64,000 nt of DNA from Bog-159 sp035308525 (lineage in GTDB: Bacteria > Acidobacteriota > Terriglobia > Bryobacterales > Bryobacteraceae), in the NCBI GenBank assembly GCA_035308525.1, contig DATGGM010000299.1, positions 30,303-94,302 of the forward strand. Direction: 5' to 3'. The position numbers and the translations under genes were made by a program. Below are positions 1 to 7,609 of this stretch, one piece after another; the first letter of the stretch is position 1, and each line of letters begins with the position of its first letter. Below the pieces are notes generated by a model. It made no database searches. It was given only the letters and a program-made list of their open reading frames with translations, and was not told where the DNA came from.

Positions 1-452
1 ACACATCCGCCGGCGAAGTGACTCCGCTCAAGGAATTAGTGTCCAGCTCCACGGCGGATTTTCAGTCCACGATCTGGGTGTTTCTGAGCTTCGCTGCCGC
101 GTCTTTGCTGCTAGCCGCGGTCGGCATCTACGGTCTGGTGTCCAACGCCGTGGTGCAGAGAACGTACGAGATCGGTCTGCGCGTGGCCATCGGCGCCACC
201 CGGCCGGAGATTCTAAGGATGATGCTGGCGCAAAGCGTGCGGCTTACCCTGGCGGGGATCGCGGCGGGCATGGTGGCTTCCCTGGCCGTGACGCGCTTCC
301 TGGCCGGCTTGCTCTACGGGGTCGCCACGACGGACTCGATCACCTTCACGTCGGTCGGTGTTCTGATGCTGGGCATCGCCGTATTGGCGAGCTATGTGCC
401 CGCCTGGAGAGCCGCCAACCTCGATCCGGTGAAATCGCTGCGCGTAGAGTAA
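1..452 (+). CDS. C-terminal part of MacB/FtsX-type ABC permease (ADOP-like)
   Basis: The reading frame is open from base 3, so the gene starts outside the window and only about 149 C-terminal residues are present. They contain three hydrophobic segments and the typical end of the FtsX-like permease domain, with YEIGLRVAIGATRPEI in the cytoplasmic loop and a final AWRAANLDPVKSLR. In Acidobacteriota such proteins are long 'orphan' permeases without an adjacent ATPase. A GTG at 18 exists but would cut the domain, so it is not the start. It converges on nuoM with an 11-base gap and no visible terminator. Family assignment is firm; the substrate is unknown. Confidence 0.85.
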   Translation, partial: TSAGEVTPLKELVSSSTADFQSTIWVFLSFAAASLLLAAVGIYGLVSNAVVQRTYEIGLRVAIGATRPEILRMMLAQSVRLTLAGIAAGMVASLAVTRFLAGLLYGVATTDSITFTSVGVLMLGIAVLASYVPAWRAANLDPVKSLRVE

Positions 453-463
453 TGCGTGGCGTT

Positions 464-2005
464 CTAGCGCAGCGCTTCCGCTCCGCCGGCCGTCAACGGA
501 TTCGCCAGGTGATGCTCCGCATAATATCCAGGCCGCACGCGCTCCACGATCTGCGCCACGGGCCGCTCCAGCACGCCGAAGTACGGCTGTGGATTCAGCC
601 CGATCCAGAACGCCCACACGATCAGCGGCGCGAAGACGGCGATCTCGCGCCACGACAAGTCGTGCAGTTTCGCGTTCTTCTCCGAGACCTCGCCCAGCAT
701 GGTGCGTTGGAACAGCCAGATCAGGTACGCCGCTCCCAGCGCGATTCCCACCGCCGCCCAGAACGCCCAGTTGAACGACATCTGGTAGGCGCCTTGCAGA
801 ATGGTGATCTCGCCCACGAAACCGTTGAGCGCCGGCATGCCCAGTGAGCTCAGCGCCGCAATCAGGAACACGATCGTGAATACCGGCATCACCTTCATCA
901 GTCCGCCGTATTCCGCGATCGCGCGCGTGTGCCGCCGCTCATACACCACCCCCACAATCAGGAAGAGCATACCGGTGGAGATGCCGTGATTGATCTGCTG
1001 GATGATCGATCCCGCGATCCCCGCGGGGTTCAGGGCGAAGATGCCCAGCGTGCAGAAGCCCAGGTGGCTTACCGAGGAGTACGCGATGAGCTTCTTCCAG
1101 TCCTTCTGCATCAGGCACACCGCTGCGCCATAGACGATGGCGATGATGGACAGCAGCGACATCACGTACACAACCGTCGGATTCTTGGCGGAATCCGGCA
1201 GCAGCGGCAGGGAGAAGCGCAGGAATCCGTATGTCCCCATCTTCAGCAGGACGCTGGCCAGGATCACGGAGCCGGCCGTCGGCGCTTCGGTGTGCGCGTC
1301 GGGCAGCCAGGTGTGGAACGGGAACATGGGCACCTTCACCGCGAAGCCCACGAAGAAAGCCCAGAACACCCACCACTGCATGGCCGGCGAGAGGCTGGTG
1401 CGCATCAGGTCGGCCAGGTCGAACGAGTAGCTCTGGAATTGCGAATAATGCGCCCAGTACAGCGTCAGAATGCCGAGCAGCATCAGCACCGAACCGATCA
1501 GTGTATAAATGATGAACTTGATGGCCGCATAGGAGCGCCGCTCGCCGCCCCAGATGGCGATGATGAAATACATCGGCACCAGCACGGTTTCCCAGAACAC
1601 GAAGAACAGCAGCAGGTCGAGCGACATGAATACGCCCAGCATGGCGGTCTGCAGCAGCAGGAAAAAGGCATAGTATTCCTTCAAGCGTGTCTGGATGGCG
1701 TTCCAACTGGACAGAATGGCAAGGAATCCGATCGCCGTGGTGAGCATCACCAGAAGCATGCCGAGGCCGTCGACACCCAAGTGATAGGACGCGCCGATGC
1801 TGGGAATCCAGGCGGCCTGCTCTTCAAACGCCCACGGCTTGGTGCGGTCGAACTGAAAGACCAGCGGGAGGGAGACCAGGAACCCCACGAAGGCCGCGAT
1901 GTTGGCCCAGAGCTTGACCAGCCGCGGATTCGACGCGGGCAGGAACATCAGCACGATCAGCCCGGCCACGGGCGTGAACAGCACGATGGAGAGAATATGG
2001 TCCAT
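464..2005 (-). CDS. nuoM: NADH-quinone oxidoreductase subunit M
   Basis: 513 residues with about 14 hydrophobic segments, the usual size of NuoM, a proton-pumping membrane-arm subunit of respiratory complex I. The antiporter-like core is clear: WETVLVPMYFIIAIWGG, then FPFHTWLPDAHTEAPTAGSV with its conserved acidic and histidine residues, then KKLIAYSSVSHLGF. The ATG at 2005 gives a normal N-terminus although no good ribosome site precedes it. Unusually there is no nuoL or nuoN beside it: the right side is a tRNA and the left an ABC permease. It may be a second, displaced copy or part of a split nuo set. Confidence 0.93.
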   Translation of the reverse strand: MDHILSIVLFTPVAGLIVLMFLPASNPRLVKLWANIAAFVGFLVSLPLVFQFDRTKPWAFEEQAAWIPSIGASYHLGVDGLGMLLVMLTTAIGFLAILSSWNAIQTRLKEYYAFFLLLQTAMLGVFMSLDLLLFFVFWETVLVPMYFIIAIWGGERRSYAAIKFIIYTLIGSVLMLLGILTLYWAHYSQFQSYSFDLADLMRTSLSPAMQWWVFWAFFVGFAVKVPMFPFHTWLPDAHTEAPTAGSVILASVLLKMGTYGFLRFSLPLLPDSAKNPTVVYVMSLLSIIAIVYGAAVCLMQKDWKKLIAYSSVSHLGFCTLGIFALNPAGIAGSIIQQINHGISTGMLFLIVGVVYERRHTRAIAEYGGLMKVMPVFTIVFLIAALSSLGMPALNGFVGEITILQGAYQMSFNWAFWAAVGIALGAAYLIWLFQRTMLGEVSEKNAKLHDLSWREIAVFAPLIVWAFWIGLNPQPYFGVLERPVAQIVERVRPGYYAEHHLANPLTAGGAEALR

Positions 2006-2099
2006 AGGGCGGATTGGAGAAATTATCTTACCACCAGTGTGGGGCGGCCCCGCGCAAGGCGATCGGCTGGTGGTTTAGAATGGAGTGAGTAGTCAGTGT

Positions 2100-2176
2100 C
2101 GGGGCGTAGCGCAGCCCGGTAGCGCACCTGCCTTGGGCGCAGGGGGTCCGCGGTTCAAATCCGCGCGCCCCGACCA
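2100..2176 (+). tRNA. tRNA-Pro (anticodon TGG)
   Basis: A full cloverleaf can be folded: acceptor stem 2100-2106 pairs with 2166-2172, the anticodon stem CCTGC/GCAGG at 2127-2131 and 2139-2143 encloses the loop CTTGGGC with anticodon TGG at 2134-2136, and the T arm carries GGTTCAAAT. The discriminator is A and the CCA end is encoded (2174-2176). A possible -10 box TAGAAT lies at 2076-2081. Confidence 0.95.
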
Positions 2177-2273
2177 AGTTCTTTCGAAACCTTAGAGGGC
2201 TCACCCGCCGGCGTTCCTCGAAACTTCTTCGACTATCTTCGCCACCCTGTGCCGCTGGGAAATAAGACAACGC

Positions 2274-2331
2274 TCAAAACGTTTCGAGTTCGGCGCGGGT
2301 TCGATCCAGAATATCCTCGATCTTGGACCGC
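2274..2331 (-). pseudogene. detached tail of a PadR regulator gene
   Basis: These 58 bases match the 3' end of the intact padR (2585-2642) at 53 of 58 positions by eye and encode SKIEDILDRTRAELETF followed by a stop. The rest of that padR copy is missing; at 2332 the sequence switches abruptly to a kinase fragment on the other strand. It is best read as the scar of a rearrangement between paralogous padR loci. Confidence 0.7.
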
Positions 2332-2513
2332 GGGCCCATCGGCGCGAGCGGCAAGGGAGATGTGTACAAAGCTCGCGGCCCCCGCCTGGACCGCGTGGTG
2401 GCCATCAAGATTTCGCGTGCCCAATTCTCCGAACGCTTCGAGCGCGAGGCGCGAGCGATGGCCGCGCTGAACCATGCCACATCTGGCAGCTCTATGATGC
2501 CGGTCCGAACTAA
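2332..2513 (+). pseudogene. N-terminal fragment of a Ser/Thr protein kinase
   Basis: The translation resembles the start of a Hanks-type kinase: a degenerate glycine loop (IGASGKGDVYKA in place of the usual IGxGGMGxVYxA), the AIK lysine, then RFEREARAMAALNH. A single missing base near 2478 shifts the frame; reading on in the next frame gives HIWQLYDAGPN and then a stop at 2511. No catalytic loop follows, so the fragment cannot be a working kinase. Large acidobacterial genomes carry many such kinase genes. Confidence 0.7.
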
Positions 2514-2584
2514 GGCGTGTCGATGGTCTCTCCGGATGACAACATGATGCGCAAGCTGAGCAGCCGCAATCGGCCGGCGCACGG

Positions 2585-3127
2585 TCAAAACGTTTCGAGT
2601 TCGGCGCGGGCGCGATCCAAAATGTCTTCGATCTTGGACCGCAGTACGGTGTCGCCGCGGGAGTGTTTCATGGCGCGGAAGGCTGCTTTAATCAGGGCTC
2701 CCAGGGGGCCAGCGATCAGGGAAGCTTCGGGGCCCATCCATTGCGCCCAATCGCCCCATTGTGAGGCGCGGCGCCAGATTTCGTCGGCGGTGGCTTTCTC
2801 GCGGGCGAGTTCCTGTTTGCCGAGTTCGGTGAGCTGATAGACGCGTTTGCCGTCCTGCACTTCGGAGACGATCATGCCTTCGTCTTCGAGCTGTTGCAGG
2901 GCGGGGTACATGGTTCCGGCGCTGACGCGGTAGCTGCCGCCGGAGCGGTTTTCCAGGTCCTTCATCAGCTCGTAGCCGTGTTTGGGACCTTCGGACAGGA
3001 GCGAGAGGACGGCGATGCGGACTTCGCCGGCGCCGAAGAAGCGGCCGCGGCTTCCCCAGGGTCCAAAACCGCCATGCCACCACTCGGTTGGATCCGGGAA
3101 ACCCCAGCGCTCACGATAGCGTTTCAT
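2585..3127 (-). CDS. PadR-family transcriptional regulator
   Basis: 180 residues from the ATG at 3127, which has a strong AAGGAGG ribosome site; a longer frame reaches 3205 but has no such site and would cover the operator. Residues about 32-105 form the PadR winged helix (EVRIAVLSLLSEGPKHGYEL, then GTMYPALQQLEDEG). The N-terminus is rich in Trp, Gly and Phe; the C-terminal helix is the effector/dimer part. A TTGACG-18-TACGAT promoter lies upstream and a perfect 14-base palindrome overlaps its -10, so autorepression is likely. In Acidobacteriota PadR genes often sit near ADOP permeases. The gene is divergent from the his operon. Confidence 0.9.
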   Translation of the reverse strand: MKRYRERWGFPDPTEWWHGGFGPWGSRGRFFGAGEVRIAVLSLLSEGPKHGYELMKDLENRSGGSYRVSAGTMYPALQQLEDEGMIVSEVQDGKRVYQLTELGKQELAREKATADEIWRRASQWGDWAQWMGPEASLIAGPLGALIKAAFRAMKHSRGDTVLRSKIEDILDRARAELETF

Positions 3128-3167
3128 GAAACCTCCTTGCGATATATCTGAAGAGCTAGCTACAGTA

Positions 3168-3181
3168 ATATCGTACGATAT
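3168..3181. promoter_or_regulatory. palindromic operator candidate for PadR
   Basis: A perfect 7+7 palindrome, ATATCGTACGATAT, covers the proposed padR -10 box (3170-3175) and lies about 40 bases upstream of the his -10 box. AT-rich palindromes of this form are typical PadR sites. The role is inferred from position and symmetry. Confidence 0.55.
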
Positions 3182-3199
3182 AGCTGCCGTAGGCGTCAA
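3170..3199 (-). promoter_or_regulatory. padR promoter
   Basis: On the minus strand TTGACG (3199-3194) and TACGAT (3175-3170) are 18 bases apart. The predicted start near 3163 leaves a leader of about 36 bases that includes the AAGGAGG site. Confidence 0.5.
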
Positions 3200-3218
3200 G
3201 GGCAACGCTGCCGCATGC

Positions 3219-3224
3219 TATACT
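3219..3224 (+). promoter_or_regulatory. -10 box of the his operon
   Basis: TATACT lies 8 bases before the ATG of the His leader peptide, so transcription would begin at or just before that ATG and the leader peptide would be leaderless. A -35 match is weak (GTCAAG at 3195-3200, 18-base spacer). Confidence 0.5.
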
Positions 3225-3232
3225 GGTGGTTT

Positions 3233-3283
3233 ATGACTTCCGCTGCCCGCGGCCATCATCATCACGGCCAAATCCACTGGTGA
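3233..3283 (+). CDS. hisL: histidine operon leader peptide
   Basis: A 16-codon frame encodes MTSAARGHHHHGQIHW and a stop: four consecutive His codons and a fifth three codons later, 5 of 16 residues. It ends 43 bases before a strong intrinsic terminator placed directly in front of hisI. This is the architecture of ribosome-mediated attenuation: when charged tRNA-His is scarce the ribosome stalls at the His codons and the downstream RNA can fold so as to avoid the terminator. Candidate alternative pairing: CGGGCG at 3284-3289 with CGCCCG at 3326-3331, the 5' base of the terminator stem. The assignment rests on codon content and position. Confidence 0.8.
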   Translation: MTSAARGHHHHGQIHW

Positions 3284-3326
3284 CGGGCGGTGTTCTGATT
3301 CGAACCACATCGAAATAAGAAAGGAC

Positions 3327-3366
3327 GCCCGCCGCGGGTTGCCCTCTGGGCCCGGCGGGCTTTTTT
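3327..3366 (+). terminator. intrinsic terminator / his attenuator
   Basis: The stem 3327-3338 pairs with 3351-3360 (GCCCGCC with GGCGGGC, then further G-C pairs around one bulged C) and is followed by six T residues at 3361-3366. hisI starts 13 bases later, so the terminator must be read through for operon expression. Confidence 0.85.
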
Positions 3367-3378
3367 GTTGCAATTCGC

Positions 3379-3759
3379 ATGGAACTGGACTTTTCAAAGG
3401 CGGACGGACTGCTGCCGGCGGTCATTCAGGACTTTCAGTCGGGGCGCGTGCTGATGGTCGGATACATGAACGGGGAGGCCTTGCGCGCGACGATCGCGAC
3501 CGGCTTTGCCACCTTCTACAGCAGGTCGCGGGGGAAGCTTTGGGTGAAAGGCGAGACCTCGGGACATCGCCTGGTGGTGAAGGAGATTTCGACCGATTGC
3601 GACCGGGACGCAGTGCTGGTGCGGGTGGCGCCGCAGGGTCCGGGAGTGTGCCACGACGGTTATGAGAGCTGCTTTTACCGGCGGCTGGAAGGCGGCGAAT
3701 GGGTGACGGGGGAGCCGCGCACTTACGATCCGGCGGCGGTCTACACGGGCCGGACATGA
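3379..3759 (+). CDS. hisI: phosphoribosyl-AMP cyclohydrolase
   Basis: 126 residues, the size of a stand-alone HisI without a fused HisE domain. It opens the ring of PR-AMP to give ProFAR precursor in histidine synthesis, in the cytoplasm. The metal sites are present: TDCDRDAVLV (Asp/Cys ligands) and GPGVCHDGYESCFYR near the C-terminus. The ATG at 3379 lies just after the attenuator's T run and lacks an obvious ribosome site. Its stop overlaps the hisG start as ATGA, so translation is coupled. No hisE occurs in the window. Confidence 0.95.
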   Translation: MELDFSKADGLLPAVIQDFQSGRVLMVGYMNGEALRATIATGFATFYSRSRGKLWVKGETSGHRLVVKEISTDCDRDAVLVRVAPQGPGVCHDGYESCFYRRLEGGEWVTGEPRTYDPAAVYTGRT

Positions 3760-4625
3760 AGCTGAAGCTGGGCATTCCGAAGGGCAGTCTGGAAAACGCG
3801 ACTATCGACCTGTTCCGGCGCGCGGGCTACACGATCACCACGAGCAGCCGGTCGTACTTCCCGGTGATCGACGACCCGGAAACGGAGTGCATGCTGATCC
3901 GCGCGCAGGAGATGGCGCGTTATGTGGAGGACGGTATCCTGGACGCGGGGCTCACCGGGCGGGACTGGGTGGCGGAGACGGAAGCGCAGGTGGAGGCCGT
4001 CGCGGACCTGGTGTACGCCAAGCAAAGCTTCGGCAAGGTGCGCTGGGTGCTGGCGGTGCCGGAGTCTTCCGGTTTTCAGTCCGTGCGCGATCTGGAGGGC
4101 AAGATCATCGCCACGGAGCTGGTGGCCACCACCAAGCGGTACCTGGCGGTGCACGGCGTGCATGCCAAGGTGGAGTTCAGTTGGGGCGCGACGGAGGTGA
4201 AGCCGCCGGTGCTGGCGGACGCCATCGTGGAGGTGACCGAAACAGGCTCGTCGCTGCGCGCCAACAATCTGAAGATCATCGATACGGTGTTGGAGTCGAA
4301 CACGCAGCTCATCGCTAATCGCGAATCGTGGCAGGACCCGTGGAAGCGGCGCAAACTGGAGGACATGCGCATGCTGCTGGAAGGCGCGATCAATGCGCTG
4401 GGCAAAGTGGGGCTGATGCTGAACGTCCACAGCAACGACCTGCGCGCGGTGCTGGAGGTGCTACCGGCGTTGAAGCGGCCTACCATCTCGCATTTGAGCG
4501 ATGAGGAGTGGCTGGCGGTGAACACGATTCTGGACGAATCCACGGTACGAGACATTATTCCGCGGCTGAAAAAAGCGGGGGCGCAGGGGATCGTGGAGTA
4601 TCCGCTGAACAAGATTGTCTTATGA
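3756..4625 (+). CDS. hisG: ATP phosphoribosyltransferase, long form
   Basis: 289 residues beginning MKLKLGIPKGSLENA. HisG catalyses the first committed step, ATP + PRPP to PR-ATP. The length and the C-terminal portion (from about residue 215, GLMLNVHSNDLRAVLEVLPA) show the long HisG form with its own regulatory domain, so no HisZ partner is needed and feedback inhibition by histidine is expected from the family. The PRPP-binding stretch EVTETGSSLRANNLKI is intact. The ATG chosen overlaps the hisI stop; a longer frame from 3699 is an artefact. Confidence 0.96.
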   Translation: MKLKLGIPKGSLENATIDLFRRAGYTITTSSRSYFPVIDDPETECMLIRAQEMARYVEDGILDAGLTGRDWVAETEAQVEAVADLVYAKQSFGKVRWVLAVPESSGFQSVRDLEGKIIATELVATTKRYLAVHGVHAKVEFSWGATEVKPPVLADAIVEVTETGSSLRANNLKIIDTVLESNTQLIANRESWQDPWKRRKLEDMRMLLEGAINALGKVGLMLNVHSNDLRAVLEVLPALKRPTISHLSDEEWLAVNTILDESTVRDIIPRLKKAGAQGIVEYPLNKIVL

Positions 4626-5884
4626 ATTCTGGCCGCAGATGGACGCAGATGGACGCGGATGAAAGCATCGGCCGTCTGATTGCGCGGCGGTCGGTGCGGT
4701 TGGATAAGGCTTGCGCGGTGGTGCGGCCGATTTTGGAAGGGGTCCGAAAACGGGGCGATCGGGCGTTGCTGGCTTATGCGCGGCGATTGGACGGGCTGGA
4801 GGGCAGGTCAGTCGTGGTTCGCGAGTCCGAATTGCGGCGGGCTTGCGCGGGCTTGGCGCCGGATTTTCGCGAGGCGGTGGCGGCGGCTTCGGCCAACATT
4901 CGCGCTTTTGCCGAAATGCAGCTTCCCCTTGCGTGGCTGCGGGAGGTGAGTCCGGGACTGGAACTGGGGCAAGTGGTGCGGCCGCTGGATACCGTCGCGG
5001 CGTATATTCCGGCGGGCCGTTATCCGCTGCCTTCGACGCTGATGATGACGGTGATTCCGGCGCAGGTCGCGGGGGTGCCCAACATCTGCGTGGCGTGCCC
5101 GCGGCTGGCGCCGGAGATTCTGGGGACGGCACATCTGCTGGGCGTGCGGCGGGTGTTTCAGATGGGCGGCGCCCAGGCGATCGCGGCGTTTGCATACGGG
5201 ACGCGCACGGTACCGCGCGCGGATCGTATCGTGGGGCCGGGCAGCATTTATGTGGCAGCGGCGAAGAAGTTGCTGGCAGGCGATGTGGGGATTGACTTCG
5301 TGGCGGGGCCGACCGAGATTTTGATTATCGCCGCCGATGGCGACGCGCGGCACATCGCGGCGGACATGCTGGCGCAGGCGGAGCACGATGTGGACGCGGC
5401 CGCCATCCTGCTGACCACTTCCAAGCGTCTGGCCGGCGCGGTGACTAAGGAGATCGAGCGGCAGCTTGACGGGCTGCCAACGGCCGCCGTGGCGCGGAAG
5501 GCCATCCAGCGCAACAGCGCGATTATTGTGGTCCGATCGCTGGAAGAGGCTGTGGAGCTGTCTAATCGGTTCGCGCCGGAGCATCTGAGCATTCCGAACG
5601 ATGCGCTGCTCGCGCGCGTGCGGCATGCCGGGAGCGTTTTCATCGGCCCGTTCAGCACGGAGGCGGCCGGCGATTACGCATCGGGGCCGAATCACGTGCT
5701 GCCCACGAGCGGGGTGGCGCGGCTACGCGGCGGGCTTTCGGTGGCGGATTATCTGAAGGTGATTTCAGTGCAGCGGTTGAGCCGCGGGGCTCTGGCCGAG
5801 CTGGCTCCGGCTGTCACGACACTGGCCCGTGCCGAGGGACTGGAAGGGCATGCGCGTTCGGTCGAGGTGCGGGTCAATGGCTAA
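4622..5884 (+). CDS. hisD: histidinol dehydrogenase
   Basis: 420 residues. HisD oxidises L-histidinol to histidine in two NAD-dependent steps using Zn. Family signatures are present: GPTEILIIA, AEHDVDAAAILLT and GPNHVLPTSG near the C-terminus. The ATG overlaps the hisG stop (ATGA). The first codons (MNSGRRWTQMDADES) are encoded by a 10-base tandem repeat that looks like an inserted dispersed element, so the native protein may once have started differently; the family-like sequence starts at about residue 15. It overlaps hisC by 8 bases. Confidence 0.95.
   Translation: MNSGRRWTQMDADESIGRLIARRSVRLDKACAVVRPILEGVRKRGDRALLAYARRLDGLEGRSVVVRESELRRACAGLAPDFREAVAAASANIRAFAEMQLPLAWLREVSPGLELGQVVRPLDTVAAYIPAGRYPLPSTLMMTVIPAQVAGVPNICVACPRLAPEILGTAHLLGVRRVFQMGGAQAIAAFAYGTRTVPRADRIVGPGSIYVAAAKKLLAGDVGIDFVAGPTEILIIAADGDARHIAADMLAQAEHDVDAAAILLTTSKRLAGAVTKEIERQLDGLPTAAVARKAIQRNSAIIVVRSLEEAVELSNRFAPEHLSIPNDALLARVRHAGSVFIGPFSTEAAGDYASGPNHVLPTSGVARLRGGLSVADYLKVISVQRLSRGALAELAPAVTTLARAEGLEGHARSVEVRVNG
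4631..4660 (+). repeat. 10-base tandem repeat at the hisG/hisD junction
   Basis: Three units run ggccgcagat, ggacgcagat and ggacgcggat. Short 'gacgcagatg' strings of this kind are known as dispersed repeats in many environmental genomes and often become the first codons of genes. Here the repeat is read as residues 4-13 of HisD. Confidence 0.7.
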
Positions 5885-6947
5885 GCGTGGGGCCATACGT
5901 CCGCGCGCGGCGGTGATCAAGATGGCGCCGTACTCGCCGCCGACCGCGGAGCGCGCGGGTAAACTGCGGCTGGATTTCAACGAAAACACGGTGGGGTGCT
6001 CACCGCGGGTCATCGAGTTTCTGAAGGAGCGGCTGGATGCGGGCGGGCTGGCGGTGTATCCCGAATATGCGGAGGCCAAGGCAGCGGTGGCCGCATTTTT
6101 CCGGGTAGCGCCGGAGCAGGTCGTCTTCACCAACGGGACGGACGAGGCCATCCAGGTCTTCATCAACACGTACGTGGACGACGGGCAGGAGGTGCTGCTG
6201 CTGCGTCCGGCGTATGCCATGTACCGGTTTTATGCGCAGGTGGCGGGCGCAAAGGTGAGGGAGATCGACTACCAGGGCGCGGGGATGGATTTTCCGCTGC
6301 CGCGGTTGCTCGACGCCATCACCCCGGCTACGCGCGCGGTGCTGATTGCGAATCCCAACAATCCGACGGGCACGGGTCTTTCTTTGGGCGACATCGCGCG
6401 GATCCTGAAGCGCGCGCGCAAGGCGGCGGTGTTCATCGACGAAGCCTATTTTGAATTCTCGGGGGTAACCGCGCTGGGGATGATCGAGCAGCACCCAAAT
6501 CTGTTTGTGAGCCGGACGTTCTCCAAGGTCTACGGGATGGCCGCCATGCGGCTAGGCTGCCTGTTTTCGCAGGCGGGCAACATCGCTTATCTCCACAAGG
6601 CGCAGTCGCCGTACAGCGTGAATTCGCTGGCGGTGCTGGCGGCACAGGCCGCCATTCGCGATACGGGATACATCGAGAATTACGTGGCGGAGGTGCTGGC
6701 GGCGCGCGAAATACTGTGTGTCGCGCTGGAGCGTCTGAAGATTCCCTACGTTCCCAGCGCGGCGAATTTCGTGCTGATCCGCGCCGGGAAACGCGCGCTG
6801 GAGATCCGGGATCACTTGCGCGAGAGGAATATTCTGGTGCGGGACCGCAGCTACGAAGCGGCGGGATGCGTGCGGGTCACGGTGGGGACGCGGGAGCAGA
6901 CGCGGCGGCTGCTGGGCGCGCTCGAGGAGATATGGCTGAAGCCCTGA
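5877..6947 (+). CDS. hisC: histidinol-phosphate aminotransferase
   Basis: 356 residues, PLP fold type I. It converts imidazole-acetol phosphate and glutamate to histidinol phosphate. Visible features: LRLDFNENTVG near the N-terminus, NPNNPTGTGLS, FIDEAYFEF, and the Schiff-base lysine in SRTFSKVYGMAAMRLG. The start at 5877 (MAKRG) overlaps hisD by 8 bases; the open frame upstream to 5829 lies inside hisD. It overlaps the next gene, a HAD phosphatase, by 16 bases, so expression is coupled. Confidence 0.94.
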   Translation: MAKRGAIRPRAAVIKMAPYSPPTAERAGKLRLDFNENTVGCSPRVIEFLKERLDAGGLAVYPEYAEAKAAVAAFFRVAPEQVVFTNGTDEAIQVFINTYVDDGQEVLLLRPAYAMYRFYAQVAGAKVREIDYQGAGMDFPLPRLLDAITPATRAVLIANPNNPTGTGLSLGDIARILKRARKAAVFIDEAYFEFSGVTALGMIEQHPNLFVSRTFSKVYGMAAMRLGCLFSQAGNIAYLHKAQSPYSVNSLAVLAAQAAIRDTGYIENYVAEVLAAREILCVALERLKIPYVPSAANFVLIRAGKRALEIRDHLRERNILVRDRSYEAAGCVRVTVGTREQTRRLLGALEEIWLKP

Positions 6948-7609
6948 TTGTTTTCGATATGGATGGCGTGCTGGTGGACGTCACCGAGTCATACCGGGAA
7001 ACGATCGTGCGCACGGTGGAGCATTTTACGGGCGCGGAGATCACGCCCGCGGAGATTCAGGACTTCAAGAACCAGGGCGGCTGGAACGACGATTGGAAAC
7101 TGTCGCATCACCTGATCGGGCGGCAGGGTGTGAGGGCGGAGTATCAGGCGGTGGTCGATTACTTCCAGGGCCTGTTCCACGGCAACGGCCAGGATGGGCT
7201 GATCCTGCGGGAGCGGTGGATCGCGGGCGACGGGCTGTTCGACCGGCTGGGGGCGCAGTTCGATTTCGCGATCTTTACGGGGCGCATGCGCTGGGAAGCG
7301 GGAGTCACGCTGCAGCGATTTGCGCCGGCGCTGCGGTTCGACCCGATCATCGGGATGGAAGAAGTCAAGGCGCACAAGCCGGCGCCGGAGGGCCTGATCA
7401 AAATTGCGGCTGGGGCGGGGGGCCGGAAGCTCTGGTATGTCGGGGACACGGTGGATGACGCACGGGCCGCGCGGGGGGCCGGTGTACCATTTATCGGGAT
7501 CGCGTCGGCGGTGAGCCCGCGGCGCGGGGAACTGATGGCGGCGTTCGAAGCCGAGAGCGCGGCCGCGGTTATCGAAGACATCAATCAACTGGAAAGCGTG
7601 CTGGCGTGA
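6932..7609 (+). CDS. HAD-superfamily phosphatase in the his operon, candidate histidinol-phosphatase
   Basis: 225 residues with all HAD motifs: DMDGVLVD (nucleophile and general acid Asp, residues 9 and 11), the FTGR threonine, AHKPAPEG lysine and VGDTVDDARAA acidic pair. Size and order fit the subfamily IA HAD proteins found beside or fused to his genes. The window has no other HisN or bifunctional HisB phosphatase domain, and this gene overlaps hisC by 16 bases and hisB by one. The inference is dephosphorylation of histidinol phosphate; the substrate is not proven. A generic phosphoglycolate-type phosphatase is the alternative. Confidence 0.85.
   Translation: MAEALIVFDMDGVLVDVTESYRETIVRTVEHFTGAEITPAEIQDFKNQGGWNDDWKLSHHLIGRQGVRAEYQAVVDYFQGLFHGNGQDGLILRERWIAGDGLFDRLGAQFDFAIFTGRMRWEAGVTLQRFAPALRFDPIIGMEEVKAHKPAPEGLIKIAAGAGGRKLWYVGDTVDDARAARGAGVPFIGIASAVSPRRGELMAAFEAESAAAVIEDINQLESVLA

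Noticed and set aside
929..2092. 387-codon plus-strand open frame
   Set aside because: It is antisense to nuoM and has no membrane or domain pattern.
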